Shown: positions 17,265 through 25,600 of the stretch, piece by piece
Layout of the letters: each line of letters opens with the position of its first letter
How positions within the stretch are numbered: position 1 is the first letter of the stretch
Assembly: GCF_030063355.1 (NCBI RefSeq)
Contig: NZ_JASISZ010000070.1
Coordinates: 1-40,136 of the forward strand
Length of the DNA stretch: 40,136 nt
DNA from: Streptomyces sp. PH10-H1
GTDB lineage: Bacteria; Actinomycetota; Actinomycetes; Streptomycetales; Streptomycetaceae
Direction of reading: 5' to 3'
Notes under the pieces: generated by a model
Seen by the model: the letters and a program-made list of their open reading frames with translations, nothing else
Database searches by the model: none
Told to the model about the DNA's origin: nothing
Made by a program: the position numbers and the translations under genes

Positions 17265-17526
17265 CGGTCGCCGCCCTGAACACGAACGGCGTGTACGCGA
17301 TCGGGTGTTCGGCGGTCCAGGCGAGCAGCTGCTCCGTGGTGTCCTCGACGAACGGGAAAGCCTGCTTGAGGAGCGCATTCACGAGCAGGTGAGTGTCCGA
17401 CACCCGCCGGTCGATGACCTTGGCGCGGGTCTTGTGGTCGTCCTCGGTCGCGGCGAGCGGCAGGTCGAGGGCGTCACGGACGGCGGCCAGCAGGGCGCGG
17501 ATGTTCGCGGGAATGGGGTCGGTCAT
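17257..17526 (-). CDS. small hypothetical protein of the transfer operon
   Basis: The 89-residue product starts at ATG 17526, overlapping the previous gene by 4 bp. It is soluble and helical (IRALLAAVRDALDLPLAATEDDH; VNALLKQAFPFVEDTTEQLLAWTAEHP). No family is recognised. Its tight coupling to the DUF2637 gene suggests a shared function. Confidence 0.65.
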   Translation of the reverse strand: MTDPIPANIRALLAAVRDALDLPLAATEDDHKTRAKVIDRRVSDTHLLVNALLKQAFPFVEDTTEQLLAWTAEHPIAYTPFVFRAATGE

Positions 17527-17714
17527 GCCTGGCCCACCTCTCCGCCCTTGCGGGCGATGGCGTGCGCGAACAGGTTCAGGCCGTGCCGGTCGCGGGTGGC
17601 GTAGGCGGTCACCAGCGCGGCGAACAGGACGGGCATCGAGGGAAGGGGCCGGCCCGACCGGGCAGCCGCCGCGATGGCAGCCACCTCGGTCGGCCGGTGG
17701 GCGATCGTGTTCAC
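17523..17714 (-). CDS. small hypothetical protein of the transfer operon
   Basis: The 63-residue product starts at GTG 17714 (NTIAHRPTEVAAIAAAARSG). Its start overlaps the upstream stop (GTGA) and its stop overlaps the downstream ATG, so it is part of a strictly overlapping chain of five genes. It is Ala-rich and helical. No family is recognised. Confidence 0.6.
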   Translation of the reverse strand: MNTIAHRPTEVAAIAAAARSGRPLPSMPVLFAALVTAYATRDRHGLNLFAHAIARKGGEVGQA

Positions 17715-18232
17715 CGGCGGGCCTCCCACTCGGCGACAGCCGCGACGAGCTCGGCGTGGACGTGGCGCAGGTTCTCGACCCGGCCGGCCAGCTTCTCGAT
17801 CAGCTCGGCCAGCTGCTCCGGATTCAGGGCGTCGGTCCAGATCTCCTGCACCAGCTCGACGGACACGTGCGGGACACGGTCCCGCGGGTCCGTCGAGTAC
17901 GGGCTCACCTGGAGGTGCCCGCTCAGCACACCCCAGGGCTCGGTGGGCTGGTTCGAGTCGGTGAGCTGCACGATGCAGCCGTCGATGAACTGGCCGTGGC
18001 AGATGTCCGACGGCGGCGTGGGGGTGTCGATGTCGCTCGCGTGATCGTCGGTGCAGAACGTCGGGCAGACCTGCGTCAGCTCGGCGTGGAAGTTGCACCA
18101 GGCCGGAACGGTGAACGTCCAGGTGCGGGGGGCCGTGATGGCGGCGAACGCCTTCGCGAGGGACACGTTGAGGGTGTACGGGATGGGCTCGTCACCGGTC
18201 AGGTTGACGGGGTTCTCTACAGTGGTGGTCAT
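17711..18232 (-). CDS. DUF6907-like protein, first gene of the transfer operon
   Basis: The 173-residue product starts at ATG 18232 with AGGAG 9 bp upstream. A Cys/His/Asp-rich core (CNFHAELTQVCPTFCTDDHASDID and PSDICHGQFIDG) and the following beta-rich part, then a helical tail (EQLAELIEKLAGRVENLRHVHAELVAAV), resemble the actinobacterial DUF6907 family, whose function is unknown. It heads the leftward run, so the promoter should lie between 18233 and the arm sites at 18313. Confidence 0.65.
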   Translation of the reverse strand: MTTTVENPVNLTGDEPIPYTLNVSLAKAFAAITAPRTWTFTVPAWCNFHAELTQVCPTFCTDDHASDIDTPTPPSDICHGQFIDGCIVQLTDSNQPTEPWGVLSGHLQVSPYSTDPRDRVPHVSVELVQEIWTDALNPEQLAELIEKLAGRVENLRHVHAELVAAVAEWEARR

Positions 18233-18312
18233 GGTCTGGACTCCTGTCTGAGAGGGGTCCGGCCGTAGGCCCTGGTCGGTGTTGTCGCACCTTCCGGGGC
18301 CGCTCCGTTCTC

Positions 18313-18331
18313 GTACACATCGCGTACACAC
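18313..18331 (+). promoter_or_regulatory. paired GTACACA motifs, putative integrase arm sites (right)
   Basis: GTACACAT (18313) and GTACACAC (18324) repeat at 11-bp spacing and match the pair at 3156/3167. The block is also bounded by TTCTCGT and ACGAGAA in inverted orientation. It lies 104 bp inside att core copy 2. This matches the left pair and supports 3047-18480 being one element. Confidence 0.55.
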
Positions 18332-18434
18332 GAGAACGTGAGAAGCCGGGACACTGCGGGATAAGGCGTGATGCCTTTGCGCAGGTCAACCGGCCTGTGA
18401 GGGTGTTATTGCTGGTAGATCAGCCGCCCGAAAT

Positions 18435-18480
18435 GCTCTTGTAAAGCGAAGGTCGTCGGTTCGAATCCGACAGGGGGCTC
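18435..18480 (+). repeat. att core copy 2 (junction of islands 1 and 2)
   Basis: The sequence is identical over 46 bp to the tRNA-Thr 3' half at 3047-3092. There is no tRNA 5' half here, so it is not a gene. It closes island 1 and opens island 2. Confidence 0.92.
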
Positions 18481-18487
18481 TGAGGTC

Positions 18488-18520
18488 AGCCCCAGGTCAA
18501 GCCTTTGACCTGGGGCTTTT
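18488..18520 (+). terminator. tRNA-proximal rho-independent terminator, copy A
   Basis: AGCCCCAGGTCAA pairs perfectly with TTGACCTGGGGCT around a GCCT loop and is followed by TTTT. It lies 7 bp after the att core, as it would after an intact tRNA gene. The island therefore carries a tRNA terminator that replaces the original on integration. Confidence 0.85.
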
Positions 18521-18673
18521 CCGTTTCTTTGACCTTGTGATTCGGTCAAATCGAGCACCGCTGACCTGCGCGCTCCGGAGCGTGGATAGACGATGTGGTT
18601 TCTGTGTTCAAGGCGCTCCACGGGGCTGTGAGCTGGCACTTTGCCGATGTCACGGCTCAACGCGAACAGCTGC

Positions 18674-18691
18674 GGTGGACGCGCGGTGGAC
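18674..18691 (+). promoter_or_regulatory. paired GGTGGAC motifs, putative arm sites of cargo island 2 (left)
   Basis: GGTGGAC occurs at 18674 and 18685, 11 bp apart, 194 bp after the core. The same geometry recurs at 28601/28612. Matching pairs stand near the right ends (28228/28239 and 39368/39379). Confidence 0.55.
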
Positions 18692-18859
18692 AGCACTGCA
18701 CTGACGCTGCGATCGGCTGGTCGGTGAGCCCCGTAACCGTGACCGTTTGGCGCGGTCTCGGATGTGGGCTTCGACCACTCACCTGCTGGTAGGTCCAGTT
18801 GGTCGAAGGTGTGAAACGGCGAGCGGATCATCGGCGAAGGGCTCCGAGATGGCGCTGGT

Positions 18860-19105
18860 TCAAGCTCGGAGCCGCTGGATCATCTGCCGCATGACATGGA
18901 CCGGCAGCTCTCGGTGCAGGGCCGCCACCTCCGAAGTGTCGATGTCCCGCAAGAGCTGGACCAATACCCGCGCGGGCAGACGAGGGTGCCTGGCGCTGAG
19001 CGACGAACGGACTCGCGCGGGTCATCGAGCAGCCGTACCGCTGTTGCGGCCGTCACGTGCGGGTCTGTCGTGGCCCGCAGTCGTACTCCCCGCTGGTGTC
19101 CCGGC
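18860..19105 (-). pseudogene. remnant of leucine-rich/HEAT-like repeat protein, copy A
   Basis: Minus-strand frames read RLRATTDPHVTAATAVRLL, DDPRESVR and then, after losing one base, SSLSARHPRLPARVLVQLL and DIDTSEVAALHRELPVHVM, to a TGA at 18860-18862. The DPxVR pattern is typical of LRV/HEAT-like repeats. Only the C-terminal portion remains, cut at the repeat boundary 19105. The same frameshift occurs in copy B (28787-29273), so the decay predates the duplication. Confidence 0.6.
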
Positions 19106-19289
19106 AGCGGGACATTCGCACCTGAGCCGTGCGCCGAAAGTTCGTGAGCGATGCGTGAGCGGACTGCGCAGGGGAGCCCGGACGCCGGTGGGCGGGTCGG
19201 TACGGGACGACACCCGATGGACCGGGGCAGGTGCTCCGACCTGCTAAAACAGGACCTGGCAAAACTCTGCAGCACCACGTGTCACGATC

Positions 19290-19332
19290 ACTCGTCATGC
19301 GTAGGTCTCGGGTTCGAATCCCGAAGGCGGCT
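19290..19332 (+). repeat. 3' remnant of a tRNA-Thr(CGT), candidate alternative att core
   Basis: ACTCGTCATGCGTAGGTC followed by a T arm (TCGGGTTCGAATCCCGA) and AGGCGGCT reads as the anticodon loop to 3' end of a tRNA-Thr with anticodon CGT. It has an irregular base where A37-A38 are expected and no 5' half. A short GCCCC/GGGGC stem and a stretch resembling the shared left end (TGGGGCCTTTCCG, CTCGGGCAC) follow. It looks like the core of a related island that targets another tRNA-Thr gene. Confidence 0.6.
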
Positions 19333-19615
19333 CCACGGTGAACCTCAGATCGAGCCCCTGAACTGGGGCCTTTCCGCTTTCCTGGCCTGGAAAGCGTCCA
19401 ACTCGGGCACGCTGAGCCTGTGTACGGAGTGCGTAGGTCACGAGCCATCGAGCGGCTGGCCGGAGCAGGAGCCTCGCCGGGATGGCGCACGGGAAACGGG
19501 AAAACCGGATTTTACCTGATGGCGGTGAGGGAATCAGGGGGTTCGAACGGTCGGGAGAAGTTGGGCACAATGGTGACCTGCATGAACGGCAAACGGAGGA
19601 GAGCGGAGGAGAAGG

Positions 19616-21184
19616 GTGGCTGAGGGGCCTGTCGGGGGCGACACAGGCGGTATCAAGGAATCGGCGGCCGGTGGTTTCGGCATCGATGCCTTCACCGTCG
19701 ACGACCGGATGCGACTGTTCCACTTCGCCGCCGCCGAGAAGCGCCACGACTACCTGTGGGTCCTGCGTGCCTTGGACCGGGGCCGGGCAAATTACCAGGT
19801 ACTGCTGCATGTCGCCGATACCGGTGCGCTGCTCGCGCAGCTCGCGGCCGAGAACTCCGCCGCCTCCACCGTGGGCGAACTCCAGCCGCTCCTGGATGCC
19901 CTCGCCGACTGGAAGCTGCTGGACCGCAGCTATGACGGCACCCGCGCCGCCAACCTCGCCGAGTACCGCAACCGGCACTACGTCTACCAGTTCACCCAGG
20001 CAGGCTACCGGGCCTACCGCGCCGTGGAGGATGTACTCGGGGCGAGTCTGGAGGACGCGCAGCTGTCCCGCCTCGTGTTCCCCGACATCCTCGACGACCT
20101 GCGCGCCCTGGCCGCCGCCAATACGGCGGGCGACGCCGAGGAGGTCTACCGCAAGCTGTCCCGGCTCGACAGCGTCCTCGCCGACATGGCGCAGCGCGCC
20201 GCCCGTTTCTACCTGATGCTCGGTGATCTGGCCCGTACCAACGACACCCGCCCCGAGGTGTTCCTCGCCCACAAGGACGCCCTGCTCGCCCATATGCAGG
20301 AGTTCAACGGAGAGCTCGCCCGCTACGCCCCGCTGCTGGCCGAGGCGGTGGAGGCGGTCATCGCCACCGGAGTGGACCGCCTGGTGGAACTGGCGGCAGA
20401 GGCCGACGAGCGGCTGTTCCGCAGCCCGGCCGAGCGGCTGGAGGACTGGCGGCAGCGGTGGTCGGGGCTGGTTCACTGGTTCGCGGACGGTGAGCGCAGT
20501 GAGAGCGAGCGGATGCAGTCCGCGACCGTCTCCGCCATCCGTGGTGTCGTCGCGCTGCTGCGCCGGGTCACCGAGGCCGGCCGGGGCGGTGTCAGCCAGG
20601 AGAGCCAACTGCGGTACCTGGCACAGTGGTTCACCTCCTGCCCCAGTGACGCGGACGCCCACGCACTGTTCCGCGCGGCCTTCGACCTGGGCTCGCCCCG
20701 GCACATCTCGGTCCCGTACGAGGACCCGGAGCTGATCCCCGGGCGGCTCTCCTGGTGGGATGCCCCGCCGGTCGCCCTCGCCCGCACCCTGGTCGAGTCC
20801 GGACGCGAGGTCAGGTTGCACGGACCTGGCAGGATCGAACGCGATGACGCGCAGCGCCAGCTGCTTCGCGCCCAGCAGCTCAAGGCGCAGGCCCAGGCCC
20901 GTACCGCCGCCGCTGCGCTGGCCGACGACGGCGTGTACGGGCGCTCCTTGGACGAGCCGGAGACGCAGGCGCTGCTCGGGCTGCTGGACCTGGCGCTGAC
21001 CGCCCGCGTCCCGGTGAGCCGGGGGGTGGGCAGGGACCTCGCCGCCGGGGCCCACGGCGTGCGACTCATCCTGCATCCGGCTCCCGGCTCCACCACCGTC
21101 CACACCGTGCGGGGGCGGCTGCACCTGGACGGGCTGCGCCTGGAGGTCACCGCGCCGCGGGCCACTGTACGGGGGGCCGCATGA
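19616..21184 (+). CDS. jetA: Wadjet JetA, kleisin-like subunit (DUF2397/TIGR02677)
   Basis: The 522-residue product starts at GTG 19616 with GGAGGAGAAGG upstream. It matches the DUF2397/TIGR02677 pattern: an N-terminal winged helix (DRMRLFHFAAAEKRHDYLWVLRALD... LQPLLDALADWKLLDRS), a long helical middle (RNRHYVYQFTQAGYRAYRAVEDVLG) and a C-terminal winged helix. In Wadjet, JetA is the MukF-like kleisin bridging the SMC heads. The stop overlaps the next start by 4 bp; four genes form one operon. The region upstream (19333-19615) holds no gene and should contain the promoter. Confidence 0.88.
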   Translation: MAEGPVGGDTGGIKESAAGGFGIDAFTVDDRMRLFHFAAAEKRHDYLWVLRALDRGRANYQVLLHVADTGALLAQLAAENSAASTVGELQPLLDALADWKLLDRSYDGTRAANLAEYRNRHYVYQFTQAGYRAYRAVEDVLGASLEDAQLSRLVFPDILDDLRALAAANTAGDAEEVYRKLSRLDSVLADMAQRAARFYLMLGDLARTNDTRPEVFLAHKDALLAHMQEFNGELARYAPLLAEAVEAVIATGVDRLVELAAEADERLFRSPAERLEDWRQRWSGLVHWFADGERSESERMQSATVSAIRGVVALLRRVTEAGRGGVSQESQLRYLAQWFTSCPSDADAHALFRAAFDLGSPRHISVPYEDPELIPGRLSWWDAPPVALARTLVESGREVRLHGPGRIERDDAQRQLLRAQQLKAQAQARTAAAALADDGVYGRSLDEPETQALLGLLDLALTARVPVSRGVGRDLAAGAHGVRLILHPAPGSTTVHTVRGRLHLDGLRLEVTAPRATVRGAA

Positions 21185-22608
21185 GGGTCGCCGAGAACGT
21201 CAGCCCGCTGGACCTCGCCGACTACCAGAAGGCGGTCCGGCTGATCCTGCGCCAGCCGCTGATCACCATCGCGTATCCGGACGCGGGGGCGCTGCCGCTG
21301 GTCCGGCGTTGGGCCGGGCAACTGCGCGCCGACCTGCCCGACACCCTGGGCTACAAGCTGATCACCACCGCCGACACCGTGAGACTGCTCCGCGTTCAGG
21401 ACGACCTCGACGGCACCCAGCCGGCGCTGACCGCCAACGGCAAGCGGCCTTTCGACCGCCGCCGCTACGCCTACCTGGTGCTCACCCTCGCCGCCCTGGG
21501 CCGCTCCGGCACCCAGATCGCGCTCGGCGAGCTCGCCGACTCGGTGGCCGCCGACGCCGTCCGGATCGACGGCCTCGGCATGGACACCGAACGCAAGGCC
21601 GACCGGGACGCCTTCGTGGACGCCGTCACCTGGCTGGAGGCCCGCGGCGCACTGCGCACCGCCGACGGCTCTGCCGCCGCCTGGGCCAACGACCCCGAGC
21701 GCGCCGAGGCTCTGTACGACATCGACCGCGAGGTGACCGGAACGGTCTACCGCCCCAGCCGGGTACTGCAGCATCTGGGCTCGGTCACCGAACTGCTGGA
21801 CCGGGAGATGCCCACCGGGTTCGCGCCGGGACGGGAGGCACAGCGCCGTACCGCCGCACGCAGAGCCCGCCGCTTGGTCCTGGAGCAGCCGGCCGTCTAC
21901 TACGCCGACGTGGACGAGGCGCTGCGCGGGCAGTTGCGCTCCCCTGCCCTGGCCGAGGACCTGGAACGGCTCACCGGCCTCACCCTGGAGCGCAGGGCCG
22001 AGGGCGTCGCCCTGGTCGACTTCGCCCGGCGGCTGTCCGACCAGCACTTCCCCTCCGGCGGTACGGTTCAGCAGGCGGCGCTACTGCTCGGCGCGCGGAT
22101 CGTCGAACAGGCAGCGAAGCCGCGCACCGAGCGGCTGTCGGCCGCGACCGCCGCCGAACGGCGGGCCGCTCTCGCCGCGCGGATCGACAGCGCGCTGCCC
22201 GAGCGCGGGCTGACCGGCGCGCTCGCGGAGTTCGCCGAGCGCGCCGAGACGCCGGGCCCGCTGCCGTGGACCGATGACGACGAGGCATCAGCCGAGACCG
22301 TGTACCCGTTCGTCACCGACTCCTGGCTGCGCGGAGCGACGAAGAAGCTGACCGCCGAGTACGGAAAGGGCATGTCGGGGGACCTGCGCGACGACCCCGA
22401 CCGGCTCACCCGCCTCGCGGTCGCCCAGCTCGCCGCGCTGCGACTGGTGGCACCCGTTGACGGCGGGGTACTGGCGCTGCCGATGCTGGCCCGCTACCGG
22501 GGCGTCACCGCGCAGGTGAGAACCCGGCCCCGGGCCGCCGGTTCCGCTGCCGCGCCCGTCGAGCAACCGGTACTCTTCGCCACCGATCCCGAGGACGAGA
22601 CCCTGTGA
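21181..22608 (+). CDS. jetB: Wadjet JetB, MukE-like subunit (DUF2398/TIGR02678)
   Basis: The 475-residue product starts at ATG 21181 (ATGA overlap). It has winged-helix-rich sequence characteristic of DUF2398/TIGR02678: DLADYQKAVRLILRQPLIT, then RRYAYLVLTLAALGRSGTQIALGELADSV, the segment WLEARGALRTADG and a C-terminal QLAALRLVAPVDGGVLALP. JetB (KITE/MukE-like) binds the kleisin and clamps DNA. The order A-B-C-D and the 4-bp overlaps are those of complete Wadjet operons. Confidence 0.88.
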   Translation: MRVAENVSPLDLADYQKAVRLILRQPLITIAYPDAGALPLVRRWAGQLRADLPDTLGYKLITTADTVRLLRVQDDLDGTQPALTANGKRPFDRRRYAYLVLTLAALGRSGTQIALGELADSVAADAVRIDGLGMDTERKADRDAFVDAVTWLEARGALRTADGSAAAWANDPERAEALYDIDREVTGTVYRPSRVLQHLGSVTELLDREMPTGFAPGREAQRRTAARRARRLVLEQPAVYYADVDEALRGQLRSPALAEDLERLTGLTLERRAEGVALVDFARRLSDQHFPSGGTVQQAALLLGARIVEQAAKPRTERLSAATAAERRAALAARIDSALPERGLTGALAEFAERAETPGPLPWTDDDEASAETVYPFVTDSWLRGATKKLTAEYGKGMSGDLRDDPDRLTRLAVAQLAALRLVAPVDGGVLALPMLARYRGVTAQVRTRPRAAGSAAAPVEQPVLFATDPEDETL

Positions 22609-25600
22609 CCCGCTACGTCCCCACCCGCGCCGGCATCGTCAATCTGTGGGACTACCGTGACGAGGAGTTCTCCTTCGCCGGCGGCTGGCTGATCCTGCGC
22701 GGCCCCAACGGCTCCGGCAAGACCAAGGCCCTGGAAGTCCTCTTCCCCTTCGTCCTGGACGGCCGGATCGACCCCAAGCGGCTCAACCCGTTCGCCGCCG
22801 AGGACCGCACCATGAAGTCCAACCTGCTGTTCCGCGGACAGGACAACGCGGTCGGTTACACCTGGCTCGAGCTGCGGCACCGCGACACAGGGGACGCCGT
22901 CACCGTCGGCATCGGCCTGCACGCCCAGCGGCACCGCGACCAACCCGTCCGATGGCACTTCGTCGCGCCGGGCCGGGTCGGTAAGGACTTCTCACTGCTC
23001 ACCGACGATGACCGGCCGATGACCAAGAAGCAGCTCACCGCCGAGATCGGGCCCGAGTGTCTGCACGACTCCGCCTCCGACTACCGGGCCGCGATCGACC
23101 AGCGCCTGTTCGGCCTCGGCCGGGAACGCTACGAGCAGCTGCTCACTCTGATTCTGACGCTGCGTCGGCCGCAGCTCGCCAAGAACCTCGACCCCGCCAA
23201 GCTCTCAGACACGCTGTCCAGCGGACTGCGCCCGGTGGACGACGACCTCGTGGCGGAGGCGGCCAGGTCCTTCGACGACATGGAGGCGGTGCAGAACACC
23301 CTGCAGGGCCTGACCACCGCCGATGAGGCCACCGCCTCGTTCCTTTCCAGCTACACCACCTATCTGCGCGTTCACGGCCGCTGGGCCGCCGACGCCCTCA
23401 CCCGCCGCCGGGAGACGTCCGCCGCCTGCGCCGTCGCCGTCGCCGCGGCGGCGGCCAACCTGAAGACCGCGGAGGAGCGCCAGGCCGTCGCGGCGACCCG
23501 GCTCGAACTCGCCGAGAACGGCCTCGCGGCGCTGCGCGCCCGGCTGGAGCAGCTCAGGTCCAGTGCCGCCTACCAGGCCCTGGAGCAGCTTGCCGACCTG
23601 GAACGCCTGGTCCGCACCTGCGCGCAGAACGCTGACGCCGCGGCTGAGGAACACGCCCGCCGGGCCGCTGCGACCAGCCGCGCCCGGCGGAACCAAGAGA
23701 GCGACGAGGCGTTGCTGGCCGAGCTCACTGCCGCAGTGTCCCGTTCGGCAGCTCAGCTCGCCGACCATGCCGCCGCCGCGGGGGTCGGCTGGGGGGCCGC
23801 CGATGCCGTGGCGGAAGGACTGGCCCAGCGCGCGGGCGCGCGCGTCGCCGAGCGTACCGAGGCCGTCCGCGCTGTACGGGCCGCACAGGCCGCGCACCGC
23901 AGTGCCGAGCAGGCCCGCGATCTGGCCCGGCTCGCCCTGGACCGGGCACAGGCTGCCGTGGGCCAGGCCGAGCAGGCCGAGCAGGCCGCCGTGAGGGCCG
24001 CCGACGACACCCGTACCCGCGCCGCGCGGGAACTCGAAGCCTGGACAGCGCAGCACCGCGAGCTGCTGCCGGAAGGCGCGGCCGAGAAACTCGCCGAAGC
24101 GCTCGCCGCGATCGGGGAGCCCGAGGCTCTCGCGCCGGCCACCGTGTTCACCGCAGCCACCGCTCCCGCCGCCGAGCGGCTGCGGGACCGACAGGCCGAG
24201 CTGCGCGCCGAGCGCACCCGTACCGCCGCCGAGCGCAAGCAGATGATGGCCGAGCGGGCCAGGATCGCCGCCGAGCACGCCGACGCCCCCGCCGCCCACC
24301 CCGCCCGCACCGCCGCCCGCCAGGACCGACCCGGCGCGCCACTGTGGCAACTCGTACGCTTCGCCGACCAGGTGACGGATAGTCAGGCTGCAGGCCTGGA
24401 GGCAGCCCTGGAGGCGGCCGGGCTGCTCGACGCCTGGATCAGCCCCGAGGAGCAGCCCGTCGCCCCCGGCGACAGCGACGCCTACCTGCGCGGTGGCCCG
24501 GCCGCACCCGGTGCGAGCCTCGCCGATGTCCTCCTCTACGAGGAGGACACATCCGTCCCCGCGTCCCGGGTCGCGGAGGTCCTGCGCTCCGTCGCGACGG
24601 ACGTCACGGACGGCGCCCTCACGTCGCACCCCGCGATCGTCACCCCCGACGGCCGCTACGCCCAGGGCGTGCAGTACGGCGCGCACCACAAGCCGCACGC
24701 CGAGTACATCGGCGCGACTGCCCGCGCCCGCCGCCGTGCCGCACGCCTCGCCGACTGCGACGCCCGAATCGGCCGGCTCGACGCCCGGCTCGACGAGCTG
24801 GACGCCGACGCCACCGCCTGTGCCGACGGCCTCGCCGCTCTCGACGCGGCCCGCACCGCCCTGCCCCGTACCGCGCCCGTTACCGCCGCTCTCGCTGATC
24901 TCAGTCGTGCCGACGCCCGGCTGCGGGCCACCCGCGAGGGCTCCGACGAGGCCCACTCCTGCTACGACGAGAGCGTCGCCGCGACCGGCGTCACCGAGCG
25001 CGCCCTGCGTCGCGCCGCCACGGAACACCACCTCGACCCCGACCACGCCGACGCCGTCGAAGCCGCCGTGCACCGCTTCGCCGCTGCCGCAGGCACCCTA
25101 GCCGGGCAGCGCCGCGAGGAGGACCGCCAGCGCGAGGCCGCCGCTGCTGCCGCCACCCGCCTCGATGACGCCGCCGACGACGAGGGGAGCGCCGCCACAG
25201 CCGAGCGCTCCGCCCGCCGCCGCCACTCCGAGGAAGCCGCCAAGCTCGACGCCCTGCAGAGCGCCGTGGGCGCGGACGCCCAGGAGGTCCTCGCCCAGGT
25301 CCAGGCCGCCGAAGCCGGACTGGACAGCGCCGGGACCGAGGCGGAGGCCGCCCGCTCCGCCGACCGCTCGGCTCTCACCGAGGCAGCCACCGCAGGGGCC
25401 AGGCTCACCGCGGCCCGCGACGCCCACGCCGTCGCCGCCTCCGAGGAACGCAGCACCGCCCGCGACCTCGCCCCCTACGCCCAACGCGAGCTGCTTGACG
25501 TACTCAAGTGCCCGCCCGGACTGGGCTGGCCCGGCCAGGAAGCCGACTGGGCCGAGTCGGAGCTCCCCGCCGCTGTCACAGCCGTCCACGACGCGATCCT

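Larger units (their letters stand above)
18437..19105 (+). repeat. shared left end of cargo islands, copy A
   Basis: This 669-bp block is colinear, without a visible gap, with 28364-29032 (constant offset 9927) and differs by scattered substitutions. It contains the att core, a terminator hairpin, paired GGTGGAC motifs at 18674 and 18685, and the decayed 3' end of a minus-strand gene. Beyond 19105 the two islands diverge completely. Confidence 0.92.

Noticed and set aside
18435..18480. Additional tRNA-Thr genes at the att copies (also 28364 and 39504)
   Set aside because: Only the anticodon-loop-to-3' half is present; the 5' acceptor strand and D arm are missing, so these are att cores.
19295..22047. 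Long minus-strand frames opposite jetA/jetB
   Set aside because: They overlap the well-supported Wadjet genes completely and run through the tRNA-like remnant, with repetitive Gly/Val/Gln composition typical of shadow frames.
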